DNA from: Opitutia bacterium | GTDB lineage: Bacteria; Verrucomicrobiota; Verrucomicrobiia; Opitutales; UBA953 | Direction of reading: 5' to 3' | Assembly: GCA_947460445.1 (NCBI GenBank) | Contig: CANHHS010000007.1 | Span: 1 to 23,582, forward strand | DNA length: 23,582 nucleotides | Part shown: piece by piece, positions 14,921 through 22,187 of the stretch | How the letters are laid out: each line of letters begins with the position of its first letter | How positions within the stretch are numbered: position 1 is the first letter of the stretch | Program-made: the position numbers and the translations under genes | Notes under the pieces: model-generated | Seen by the model: the letters and a program-made list of their open reading frames with translations, nothing else | The model's database searches: none | What the model was told of the DNA's origin: nothing

Positions 14921-16804
14921 ATGCCGCCCCCCCACGGCACTACTCAACACCCTATAAGGCGCGCCTTAATTTCGGCAGCGTTCTACGGAAGCCTTTTGGC
15001 GTCAGCCCTATGGTTAGCGTACGATATTCGTTTCTTAGACGGCTTTAAATTTGGTTTAGATCCAACTGCGAGAAACCAAATTTTTTCAAATCGCCCGACG
15101 GCTTTGCTTTGGGCCGTGCCCGTAAAGCTAGTGCTTCTCATCGCGTTTGGGCAGTTTAAAGGAATACTTTATTATTTTCGATTACGCGACGCATTGCGCC
15201 TCGGGGGAGCGCTCTTTTTATCATCCGTCGCAATTTATTTTATAGTGCTAAGTCGGTGTTTTGGCGAAATACCACGCGGCGTCTTGCTGATAGATTTCAA
15301 TCTTTCGCTAATTTTCTGCATGATTTTCCGGACAGGTATTCGCGTATGGAAAGAATCAACCGACACGTCCGATGAAGTTGGAACTGTCGAGCGCATCGCC
15401 ATTGTCGGCGCAGGTGGAGCGGGAGCCCAACTTGCCGCAGATATACAAAGCCGTCGAGGCCACGGTTTAAAACCAATCTGTTTTCTGGATGACGACGTTG
15501 ATAAACATGGACTCGAAATCCACGGATTACCAGTACTTGGAGCCCCTGAGCAGTTAGCGTTCTTAAAAGACCGGCTTGATTTAACCGAAGTGATTTTAGC
15601 ACTACCTACCGTTAGTGCACGGCGCATCCGCGAAGTTACCGCCCTTTGTGCAGAAAACGGCTTACGCACACTTGTTGTCCCATCTTTACGTGAACTCGCT
15701 ACCGGCCGCGTGCGCGCGTCAGATATTCGTCCGGTCTCCTTAGAAGATTTACTTGGCCGGACACCTGCGCAACTCGACGAGCACGCCATCGACTCGATTG
15801 CCGAAGGACGAGTTGTTCTCGTTAGCGGTGCCGGTGGCAGCATTGGATCTGAGATTGCCCGGCAAATTGCTGCCCGTCGCCCATCGCGACTCCTGATCCT
15901 CGATCAATGTGAGGTTCTTCTCTATCAGGTTGAGCAAGATTTAATTAATCTAGGTTATGGCGCGGTCATCACACCGCTCGTTGCGGATGTCACCGACGTC
16001 TCTCGGATGGACGCAATTTTTGCCAAGTATCGCCCGGGCCTCGTTCTTCACGCCGCTGCCCATAAACATGTGCCGATGATGGAGTCGCAACCCGGAGAGG
16101 CTATTAAGAATAATTGTTTAGGCACAGAGAATGCGGCACGGTTGGCTTCGAAATACGAAGCCGAAAGGTTCGTTTTGATTTCAACAGATAAAGCGATTAA
16201 TCCAACGAATGCCATGGGGGCGTCGAAGCGCTTAGCTGAGATAGCCATGCAAACGCACCAGGCTCGGCCGGGTAATAAAACGCGCTTTATGGCCGTCAGG
16301 TTCGGAAATGTCTTAGGATCAAGTGGCTCAGTTATTCCGCTCTTCCGTAAACAGATCGCAGTGGGCGGTCCTGTTACCGTGACGCATCCAGACGTCCAAC
16401 GTTACTTTATGACTATACCCGAAGCGGTCGGGCTGGTCTTGCAATCGGCTGCGCTTGGTACCGGCGGCGAGATTTTTGTTTTAGATATGGGAGAGCCTTT
16501 AAAGATTATGGATGTTGCGCGGCAACTCATCGAGTTGAGTGGCTTTAAGCCAGATGTTGATATTGAGATTAAAATCGTTGGCCTGCGCCCGGGCGAAAAA
16601 CTCTTTGAAGAGATACAGCATCGCGATGAATCTTTTGCGCCCACACCCCATCCGCGTGTATTCCGTTTTGTTTCTAAATCTTTGCCTTGGGATGAGCTGG
16701 AAGGCTTCCTTGCCCGTGTCAGAGAGTTGGCCTTTGCGGATCGTGATTCCTGTAAGCTAGGAATTCAGCAATTGGTGCCAGAATATAGCCCTTATATTGA
16801 GTGA
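14921..16804 (+). CDS. NDP-sugar 4,6-dehydratase/epimerase, WbpM/FlaA1/CapD family
   Basis: A 627-residue membrane-bound enzyme for making unusual sugars for surface polysaccharide. Four N-terminal hydrophobic helices (about 16-34, 60-77, 90-110, 120-138) are followed by a first Rossmann fold (RIAIVGAGGAGAQLAADI, about 160-178) and then the catalytic SDR domain (LVSGAGGSIGSEIARQI, about 298-314). The catalytic segment LISTDKAINPTNAMGASKR (about 418-436) has Met where short SDR enzymes have Tyr. This is the Ser-Met-Lys triad known from WbpM, so the substitution is normal for long members. The final LRPGEKLFEEIQH is a family hallmark. The likely substrate is UDP-GlcNAc, but this is not proven. 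It has its own strong promoter; no glycosyltransferase cluster is adjacent, so it acts for genes elsewhere. Confidence 0.93.
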   Translation: MPPPHGTTQHPIRRALISAAFYGSLLASALWLAYDIRFLDGFKFGLDPTARNQIFSNRPTALLWAVPVKLVLLIAFGQFKGILYYFRLRDALRLGGALFLSSVAIYFIVLSRCFGEIPRGVLLIDFNLSLIFCMIFRTGIRVWKESTDTSDEVGTVERIAIVGAGGAGAQLAADIQSRRGHGLKPICFLDDDVDKHGLEIHGLPVLGAPEQLAFLKDRLDLTEVILALPTVSARRIREVTALCAENGLRTLVVPSLRELATGRVRASDIRPVSLEDLLGRTPAQLDEHAIDSIAEGRVVLVSGAGGSIGSEIARQIAARRPSRLLILDQCEVLLYQVEQDLINLGYGAVITPLVADVTDVSRMDAIFAKYRPGLVLHAAAHKHVPMMESQPGEAIKNNCLGTENAARLASKYEAERFVLISTDKAINPTNAMGASKRLAEIAMQTHQARPGNKTRFMAVRFGNVLGSSGSVIPLFRKQIAVGGPVTVTHPDVQRYFMTIPEAVGLVLQSAALGTGGEIFVLDMGEPLKIMDVARQLIELSGFKPDVDIEIKIVGLRPGEKLFEEIQHRDESFAPTPHPRVFRFVSKSLPWDELEGFLARVRELAFADRDSCKLGIQQLVPEYSPYIE

Positions 16805-16808
16805 GCGA

Positions 16809-16869
16809 CGGTTCGGGCTTCACACGCCTCCTTCTGTCACGCACGCTATATTCCGCATGGCCCGAACCG
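16809..16869. repeat. Inverted repeat flanking the purE start codon
   Basis: CGGTTCGGGC (16809-16818) and GCCCGAACCG (16860-16869) form a perfect 10-bp inverted repeat with 41 bases between. The right arm starts immediately after the purE ATG (16857-16859). A TATATT hexamer (16847-16852) lies between the arms. It may be an operator or a start-occluding RNA stem. Confidence 0.55.
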
Positions 16870-17372
16870 CACAATCGCAAGTCGGTATCATTATGGGATC
16901 CCAGTCCGACTGGGAGACAATGCAGCACGCTGCCGAAATTCTTCGTCAGTTACGCATCCCTTTCATCCATGAGGTTGTTTCAGCCCATCGTACGCCGCAT
17001 AAATTAGTGGCGTATGCAGGAGCTGCAAAAAAATCTGGGCTAAAAGTTATCATCGCAGGTGCAGGCGGCGCGGCACATCTGCCGGGCATGGTTGCTGCGA
17101 TGACGCCGTTGCCGGTGCTCGGTGTGCCAGTTCAGTCCAAGACACTAGACGGGCTTGATTCTTTGTTGTCGATTGCGCAAATGCCCGCAGGGATCCCCGT
17201 ACATACTTTTGCGATTGGTCGAGCCGGAGCTACGAATGCTGCCCTTGGGGCCGCGGCCATTTTAGCACTCTCGGATGCTGCCCTCGCGATTCGCTTAGAT
17301 AAGTTCCGTTCTAAGCAAACCCGCACAGTTCTCGCCAACCCTGTGCCCGGTCGTAAGGGCAAGCGTCGCTGA
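16857..17372 (+). CDS. purE: N5-carboxyaminoimidazole ribonucleotide mutase
   Basis: A 171-residue class I PurE, which converts N5-CAIR to CAIR in de novo purine synthesis. The substrate loops are GSQSDWETM, the conserved SAHRTP and AGAGGAAHLPGM; PVLGVPVQSKTLDGLDSLLSI is also typical. ATG 16857 is chosen because the family starts just before the VGIIMGSQSDW strand; the frame upstream runs back into the preceding gene. It lies 52 bases after the dehydratase stop and has no SD. purK follows after 4 bases, so the two steps (N5-CAIR formation and mutase) are co-transcribed, as in many bacteria. Confidence 0.96.
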   Translation: MARTAQSQVGIIMGSQSDWETMQHAAEILRQLRIPFIHEVVSAHRTPHKLVAYAGAAKKSGLKVIIAGAGGAAHLPGMVAAMTPLPVLGVPVQSKTLDGLDSLLSIAQMPAGIPVHTFAIGRAGATNAALGAAAILALSDAALAIRLDKFRSKQTRTVLANPVPGRKGKRR

Positions 17373-17376
17373 GCTG

Positions 17377-18510
17377 ATGGCCACTCACTTGCTTCCTGGA
17401 TCCACGGTAGGTATTCTTGGTGGTGGGCAGCTTGGTCGCATGTCGGCGATGGCAGCGCGCCGACTCGGTTACCGGGTAGTGACATTTGATCCTTCACCCA
17501 GTGCATGTGCGGCGGCTGTGGCCGACACACACATCACTGCGGCCTGGGATGATGAGCTAGCCCTGCGCCGCTTTGCAGGGTTGTGCCAGCGTGCAACTTT
17601 AGAGTTCGAGAACATTCCTCCAGCAACTATCCGCACCGTTGCAGAAAAAATCTCTGTTCACCCAAGCGCAGACGTTCTTGCGATATGCCAGAATCGACGT
17701 CGCGAAAAAGAATTTTTGAAGAACAACGGAATTCCATGCGCACGCTTCGAAGTTGTTTCAAGCGCTCCTGAATTAAAAAACGCGGTTGCCCGCATCGGGA
17801 CGCCCTGCGTTCTCAAAACCGCAGACTTTGGTTATGACGGCAAAGGACAGGTAAAGATTAAGGATGGTTCAGCTGATCTTGACGCTGCGTGGGCACAGCT
17901 TGGGTCACCCCAAGGAGTCCTCGAAGGATGGGTGCCTTTTGATATGGAAATTTCTGTGATTGTTGCCCGCACCGAAGATGGACACGTCGCTGCGTTTAGT
18001 GCGGCTGAGAACATCCACCGAAATCACATCCTCCACCTTTCTATTTGCCCGGCGCGGATTTCTGAAGACATCGCCCGGCGTGCAGAGAGTTTAGCGATTA
18101 GCGTCGCCAATAAACTTCAGGTCGTTGGTTTGCTCGGCGTTGAACTCTTCGTTACCAAAGGCGAACTCGTCGTGAACGAGCTCGCCCCCCGTCCGCATAA
18201 TAGCGGACACCATACTTTGGATGCCTGCGAGACGAGTCAGTTTGAACAACATATCCGGGCGGTATGCGGCCTTCCCCTGGGTGGCACGAAAGTCTTAGCC
18301 CCTGCGGCAATGGTGAATATTTTAGGCGATGTGTGGCTTCAGGGCCGCCAGCCTGACTGGTCGAGCGTTCTTGCTGACCCAAGTGCAAACCTTCATCTCT
18401 ACGATAAAGGTACGCCAGCACCTGGACGTAAGATGGGCCACATCACGGTGACGGCTGCAACGGTCGACGAAGCCGTGCGCCGCGCCGAGGCACTCCACGC
18501 AACGCTCTAA
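17377..18510 (+). CDS. purK: N5-carboxyaminoimidazole ribonucleotide synthase
   Basis: A 377-residue ATP-grasp enzyme that carboxylates AIR with bicarbonate and ATP to give N5-CAIR for PurE. The N-terminal STVGILGGGQLGRMSAMAARRLGY is the standard opening. ATP-grasp landmarks are KTADFGYDGKGQVKI, the EGWVPFDMEISVIVAR strand and VNELAPRPHNSGHHTLDACETSQFEQHIRAVCGLPLG with the metal and ATP ligands. Length is normal. The purE-purK pairing also supports a class I, N5-CAIR-using pathway. Confidence 0.97.
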   Translation: MATHLLPGSTVGILGGGQLGRMSAMAARRLGYRVVTFDPSPSACAAAVADTHITAAWDDELALRRFAGLCQRATLEFENIPPATIRTVAEKISVHPSADVLAICQNRRREKEFLKNNGIPCARFEVVSSAPELKNAVARIGTPCVLKTADFGYDGKGQVKIKDGSADLDAAWAQLGSPQGVLEGWVPFDMEISVIVARTEDGHVAAFSAAENIHRNHILHLSICPARISEDIARRAESLAISVANKLQVVGLLGVELFVTKGELVVNELAPRPHNSGHHTLDACETSQFEQHIRAVCGLPLGGTKVLAPAAMVNILGDVWLQGRQPDWSSVLADPSANLHLYDKGTPAPGRKMGHITVTAATVDEAVRRAEALHATL

Positions 18511-18513
18511 ACA

Positions 18514-18888
18514 ATGTTAGTCGTGCAGTATTTGTTCTGGGCGAATACATTAATTTTAGTTCCGGTTTGCCTTGGGACGTTACTTAAAGCCTCCGTTACA
18601 GATCAGGGTGCGTTCGCGGAAAGCACCGGATGGCGTACGCTGGTTGGCTCACTTTGGATAGCCATACTCGCCTGTTCTATTCTCGGCATATTCTGGCCAG
18701 CCAGCTTTGTATGGCTGCTCGTCTTACAGGTAATTTATAAGTCAGTTTGGCTGCTGACCTATGTTGTGCCACGGCTCGTCAACGCCCGTTATGCAGAGAT
18801 CCCTGCAGGTATCACGAGCGCTTTTCTATTTATTGTACTCGTGTGGCCTTGGTTTATCCCATGGCGGCAAATCATCGCCTCACTTTGA
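18514..18888 (+). CDS. Small four-helix membrane protein of unknown function
   Basis: A 124-residue protein with about four hydrophobic segments (near 4-22, 43-62, 65-88, 100-117) and little else. No catalytic or binding motif is recognised; IYKSVWLLTYVVPRLVNARY is the most distinctive stretch. It starts 3 bases after the purK stop and so is probably co-transcribed with purEK, though no functional link is evident. Its stop lies 10 bases from the stop of a convergent, similarly sized membrane protein gene. Confidence 0.7.
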   Translation: MLVVQYLFWANTLILVPVCLGTLLKASVTDQGAFAESTGWRTLVGSLWIAILACSILGIFWPASFVWLLVLQVIYKSVWLLTYVVPRLVNARYAEIPAGITSAFLFIVLVWPWFIPWRQIIASL

Positions 18889-18898
18889 GTGGTACCGT

Positions 18899-19327
18899 TT
18901 AGTCGAGTAAATCTGGCCGACGCAGGAAGAAGGTAATCGGTGGCTGCGCAAGGGCCGCAAAAAGGAGAATTGCCTGAAAGACGGGCGGTTTGGCCTTAAG
19001 CCCTGCCGCCTGAGCGATGTAATTTTTCGCCATCACTTCTGTAATCATCGCAAAGGCAAACATAACGCAGAGCGTCGTTAAGAGCCCCCATACCCATGGC
19101 CAGCGTGCTGATTGCATGATTTTCTGCCATGGGAGTAATAAGCACGCACCAACAAAAATATAAAAGTAACCTGAAAGCTGTAGCAGCATCGGCCATGTAA
19201 CGACGGCAACATCCCAACGCGGCCATACGCCGGTTAAATCACGCAGTGCGTTTAAGATAAGAAAAACGCCAAAGATAATACTTATAATGCGTGCTTGGCG
19301 GAGGCCGGCAGGAATTTCGGTGCGCAT
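18899..19327 (-). CDS. Small four-helix membrane protein of unknown function
   Basis: A 142-residue protein with about four hydrophobic segments (near 13-28, 42-65, 76-98, 117-134) and a positively charged C-terminal RRPDLLD end. No family is recognised with confidence. It sits 19 bases downstream of prmA on the same strand and is probably the last gene of the purN-prmA unit. No SD precedes ATG 19327. Confidence 0.7.
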   Translation of the reverse strand: MRTEIPAGLRQARIISIIFGVFLILNALRDLTGVWPRWDVAVVTWPMLLQLSGYFYIFVGACLLLPWQKIMQSARWPWVWGLLTTLCVMFAFAMITEVMAKNYIAQAAGLKAKPPVFQAILLFAALAQPPITFFLRRPDLLD

Positions 19328-19346
19328 AAAATAAATCGAGGAGTCG

Positions 19347-20237
19347 TTAAACTTTTAAAGGTCGAAAGAGGGCGACATCTGACCACTCACCCATGACTCG
19401 GCCATCTGAATGTAGACCTCCCCATACAGCGGCAGCCTTAGTTTCGAAATGTGTGCGCACGGCGGCTTGCTCTGTGGCAAGAATTCCACTCAAGGCAAGG
19501 ACGCCGCCGGGCTTGACGGAAGCCAACAGGTTGTCGGCATAGATGCACAGGACATCACTAATAATATTGGCGAGAACAACATCTGCTTGGCCTGTCCATC
19601 GTAGGCCCTCTTCCAAGCCCATATGGGAGAAGCGGACGGCATTTTCCGGAAAACCATTTTCTCGCAGATTATCTAAACTTACACGAACCGCTTCAGGATC
19701 TCGATCAAAGCCATTAACTTTTGCGCAACCTAAACGCGCGGCCGAGAGGGCAAGAATGCCCGACCCACAGCCCGCATCGGTAACCGAAGTTTCAGCTATA
19801 GGGTGTGAGCTCAGATAATCCATCAAGCGCATTGCACAAAGGCGGGTGGTGGGGTGATCCCCGGTTCCAAAAGCCAGCCCTGCATCAAACCAGATAACGG
19901 CAGCATCGGCAGGAACTGTGTGTTTACCGCGCAACCAAGAAGGAACCCAATGAAGGCGCTCGTGATTCCAAGGTTTCAAATTTTCTTTGTAAGCTTCTTT
20001 CCAGTCACGATCCGCAAGCTCGTTCTGTCCGTACTTTAAGGGTAAACGCTTAAACGCAGACCGCAAATTTTCCCAAGCGCCGTCCGCCTCTTTTTGTGTT
20101 TCGAAATAGCCCATCACAAAATGGGGCTTACCTGGCCCTTCATGGTAAAGCATCCAGGGCGATCGCGTGAGTTCACAAAACCAATCCTCGAGCGGCTGGC
20201 TCAATTCCGCAGGAATTTCTTGGCGTAATTCAATCAT
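19347..20237 (-). CDS. prmA: Ribosomal protein L11 methyltransferase
   Basis: A 296-residue SAM-dependent methyltransferase that methylates ribosomal protein L11 in the PrmA pathway. The N-terminal ~110 residues form the L11-binding module (LEDWFCELTRSPWMLYHEG and onward). The catalytic domain shows FDAGLAFGTGDHPTTRLC, the SAM motif TDAGCGSGILALSAARLG, the acidic loop GFDRDPEAV and the motif IV strand DVVLANIISDVL. All are close to the family pattern, and length is normal. The start ATG 20237 overlaps the purN stop by 4 bases (ATGA). The pairing with purN gives no evident functional link. Confidence 0.95.
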   Translation of the reverse strand: MIELRQEIPAELSQPLEDWFCELTRSPWMLYHEGPGKPHFVMGYFETQKEADGAWENLRSAFKRLPLKYGQNELADRDWKEAYKENLKPWNHERLHWVPSWLRGKHTVPADAAVIWFDAGLAFGTGDHPTTRLCAMRLMDYLSSHPIAETSVTDAGCGSGILALSAARLGCAKVNGFDRDPEAVRVSLDNLRENGFPENAVRFSHMGLEEGLRWTGQADVVLANIISDVLCIYADNLLASVKPGGVLALSGILATEQAAVRTHFETKAAAVWGGLHSDGRVMGEWSDVALFRPLKV

Positions 20238-20815
20238 GGCAACCGCGTGCGACTAAGCTGAGCGATAACTTCAGGAAGGAGCTGGTGCTCCGCTGCGTGG
20301 ATCCTAGATGCAAAGGATGCTTCTGTATCATCGCTAAGACGTGCAACGGTCTTTTGACCAAGGTGCGCGCCTTCGTCAATTGATGCATTTACCCAGTGGA
20401 CGGTACAGCCACTTTCTTTGACGCCTGCGCGCCAAGCCTGCCCAATACCATCGAGGCCAGGGAAAGCTGGGAGGAGGCTAGGGTGAAGGTTGATAATGCG
20501 ATTAGGGAATGCTTCGAGCAGCGGCGCTTTCAAAACTCTCATGAGCCCAGCAAGCACCACGAGTTCTGTCCCAGCTGCTTTCAGCGTATCGGCCCAGGCC
20601 TGTTCCCGTTCAGGAGAAAACTTTGTCCGGAAGGGACCGGGATCCAGTAATGTCGCAGGAACACCAAATTTTGGGCCCAGCTCTAAGATACGTGCTCCAG
20701 GAATGTCGCAGAAAATGCCGACTACCTTTGCCAAGCCGAGCCGGCCTTCCTGCTGTGCACGCAGGACGGCTTCGGCGTTTGAGCCGCGGCCTGAGCCAAG
20801 CAATGCAATGCGCAT
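20234..20815 (-). CDS. purN: Phosphoribosylglycinamide formyltransferase
   Basis: A 193-residue enzyme that transfers a formyl group from 10-formyl-THF to GAR, the third step of purine synthesis. The phosphate-binding loop is GSGRGSN (7-13). Catalytic residues line up as N109 and H111 in INLHPSLLP, H140 in CTVHWV and D147 in SIDEGAHLGQ. The usual GLDTHERA region reads GLDGIGQA here. The start ATG 20815 sits two residues before the first strand, as usual. A different frame stays open upstream to 20916 but does not join this frame. Confidence 0.95.
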   Translation of the reverse strand: MRIALLGSGRGSNAEAVLRAQQEGRLGLAKVVGIFCDIPGARILELGPKFGVPATLLDPGPFRTKFSPEREQAWADTLKAAGTELVVLAGLMRVLKAPLLEAFPNRIINLHPSLLPAFPGLDGIGQAWRAGVKESGCTVHWVNASIDEGAHLGQKTVARLSDDTEASFASRIHAAEHQLLPEVIAQLSRTRLP

Positions 20816-20918
20816 GCTTCTAAAGTGGGGGTCTCAGGCATGCGGGCAAGTTGAATGGCAAGCGGTCTGTCCTCGCTCAACCGCACAAGAGGTTCTAATT
20901 TCGGCCAATACGCCATTT

Positions 20919-22181
20919 ATGGACCGCCGAGAATTTGTCCGACATTCTGCGCTTTTTGCCACGACTGCACTTCTTCCCGCAGGCCTAATGGGTGGTACCA
21001 GTAACCCAAGCAGTATTCAACTTGGCATCGATGTTTTAGCGGCACGCGGTTTCGATGCGTTGCGCGGGGTGCGCTGTGGACTCTTAACACACCTTGCGGG
21101 TGTAAGCGCCGACGGCAGACGGACCATCGACATTCTTGCTGCCGCACCTGGCGTTCGGCTGACAAAACTTTTTGGCCCTGAGCATGGCATTGACGGAAAA
21201 GCTGCCGCCGAAAAATCGGTCTCAACGATGCGCGATGGACGCACTGGCCTCCCTGCTTATTCGTTGTATGGCGATACACGGAGACCAACTCCAGCCATGC
21301 TTGAAGGCATTGATGTCATGGTGATTGATCTCCAAGACATTGGCTCAAGGTCCTACACTTACATTAGTTGCATGCGGTACGTGATCGAGGCGTGCTTTAG
21401 TTTTCCGCGCCCAATACGTGTCGTCGTTCTAGATCGGCCAAACCCTTTGGGCGGCGAAAAAGTCGATGGTCCGGGATTAGATTTAAAATGGAAGAGTTAC
21501 GTCGGGGCTTACCCGATGCCCTATGTACACGGATTAACTATCGGCGAGATTGCTCGATGGGCAGTGTCGACTCCGGGTGTCTTAGAACTCGATGATGCAA
21601 CGCGGAAGCGCGGTGTTCTTCAGGTTATCCCGATGCAAGGTTGGCGGCGTGACATGACTTGGGATCGCACAGGGCTCAATTGGGTTCCCACATCACCGCG
21701 CATCCCTACGCACGTTGCGGCATTTGGCTATGCGATGGTTGGGCTTGGTTGTCAGCTGGGAGACTTCCGCCATGGCTACGGATTAGAGATGCCATTTAGA
21801 TTCCTGTCTTATCGTAAAAAGAAAGCCGCCGACATTGTTGAGGCCCTTGGCAACCGCATCCCAGGCTTAACCTTAAGCCCGCGCACGATGTCAGACGGCA
21901 CCCAAGGCGTTTACACCACCATCACCGATTGGCGCGCTTTCCGGCCCTGTAGCGTATCGCCGCATCTTTTACGCCAGTCATGCGAGTGGAGTGGTAATCC
22001 GTGCCCTCAAGCAACACGCACGGAGCGCGATCTCTTTATTAAACACTGGGGCCGTGAAAGTATCTTTGATACCTTTAAGCGCGACGGCCTACGCACGGAC
22101 GTCGATGCTATGGTACGCGGTTGGTCAGCCGAGTGTGCGCAGTTCCGAGATAGTACGGCCTACGCCCGTATCTATACTTAA
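20919..22181 (+). CDS. DUF1343 / NamZ-like exo-beta-N-acetylmuramidase with Tat signal
   Basis: A 420-residue exported protein of the DUF1343 family, whose characterised members (NamZ, GH171) remove terminal N-acetylmuramic acid from peptidoglycan fragments. Start ATG 20919 gives MDRREFVRHSALFATTALLPAG, a twin-arginine-type signal (RREFV). Family signatures are LGIDVL, CGLLTHLAGVSADGRRTIDIL, KLFGPEHGIDG (with the acidic residue implicated in catalysis), YSLYGD, DLQDIGSRSYTYIS and VVVLDRPNPLGGEKVDGP. The C-terminal domain (to FIKHWGRESIFDTF) is complete. The open frame starts much earlier, at 20490, but that part is antisense to purN and not used. Divergent from purN, convergent with purF (gap 6 bases). 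A cell-wall recycling role is inferred from the family. Confidence 0.9.
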   Translation: MDRREFVRHSALFATTALLPAGLMGGTSNPSSIQLGIDVLAARGFDALRGVRCGLLTHLAGVSADGRRTIDILAAAPGVRLTKLFGPEHGIDGKAAAEKSVSTMRDGRTGLPAYSLYGDTRRPTPAMLEGIDVMVIDLQDIGSRSYTYISCMRYVIEACFSFPRPIRVVVLDRPNPLGGEKVDGPGLDLKWKSYVGAYPMPYVHGLTIGEIARWAVSTPGVLELDDATRKRGVLQVIPMQGWRRDMTWDRTGLNWVPTSPRIPTHVAAFGYAMVGLGCQLGDFRHGYGLEMPFRFLSYRKKKAADIVEALGNRIPGLTLSPRTMSDGTQGVYTTITDWRAFRPCSVSPHLLRQSCEWSGNPCPQATRTERDLFIKHWGRESIFDTFKRDGLRTDVDAMVRGWSAECAQFRDSTAYARIYT

Positions 22182-22187
22182 AAAGTT

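Noticed and set aside
15235..15843. 202-codon minus-strand open frame
   Set aside because: It is antisense to the sugar dehydratase, rich in Ser/Arg/Pro as shadow frames are, and matches no known protein.
16141..16240. Loss of the catalytic tyrosine in the sugar dehydratase
   Set aside because: Met in place of Tyr is normal for long WbpM/FlaA1-type enzymes and does not indicate an inactive protein.
20722..20916. Open minus-strand frame beginning MAYWPKLEPLV that covers the purN-namZ gap and runs into purN in another frame
   Set aside because: It could hint at a longer purN with a frameshift, but purN is already full length with a normal start, and the rest of this frame is a shadow of purN. 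A comparison with relatives would settle it.
20490..20918. N-terminal extension of the NamZ-like frame
   Set aside because: It is antisense to purN, and the ATG at 20919 starts a proper signal peptide.
22182..22187. Shared terminator between the convergent namZ and purF genes
   Set aside because: Only a short AT-rich imperfect palindrome is present; no stable stem was seen.
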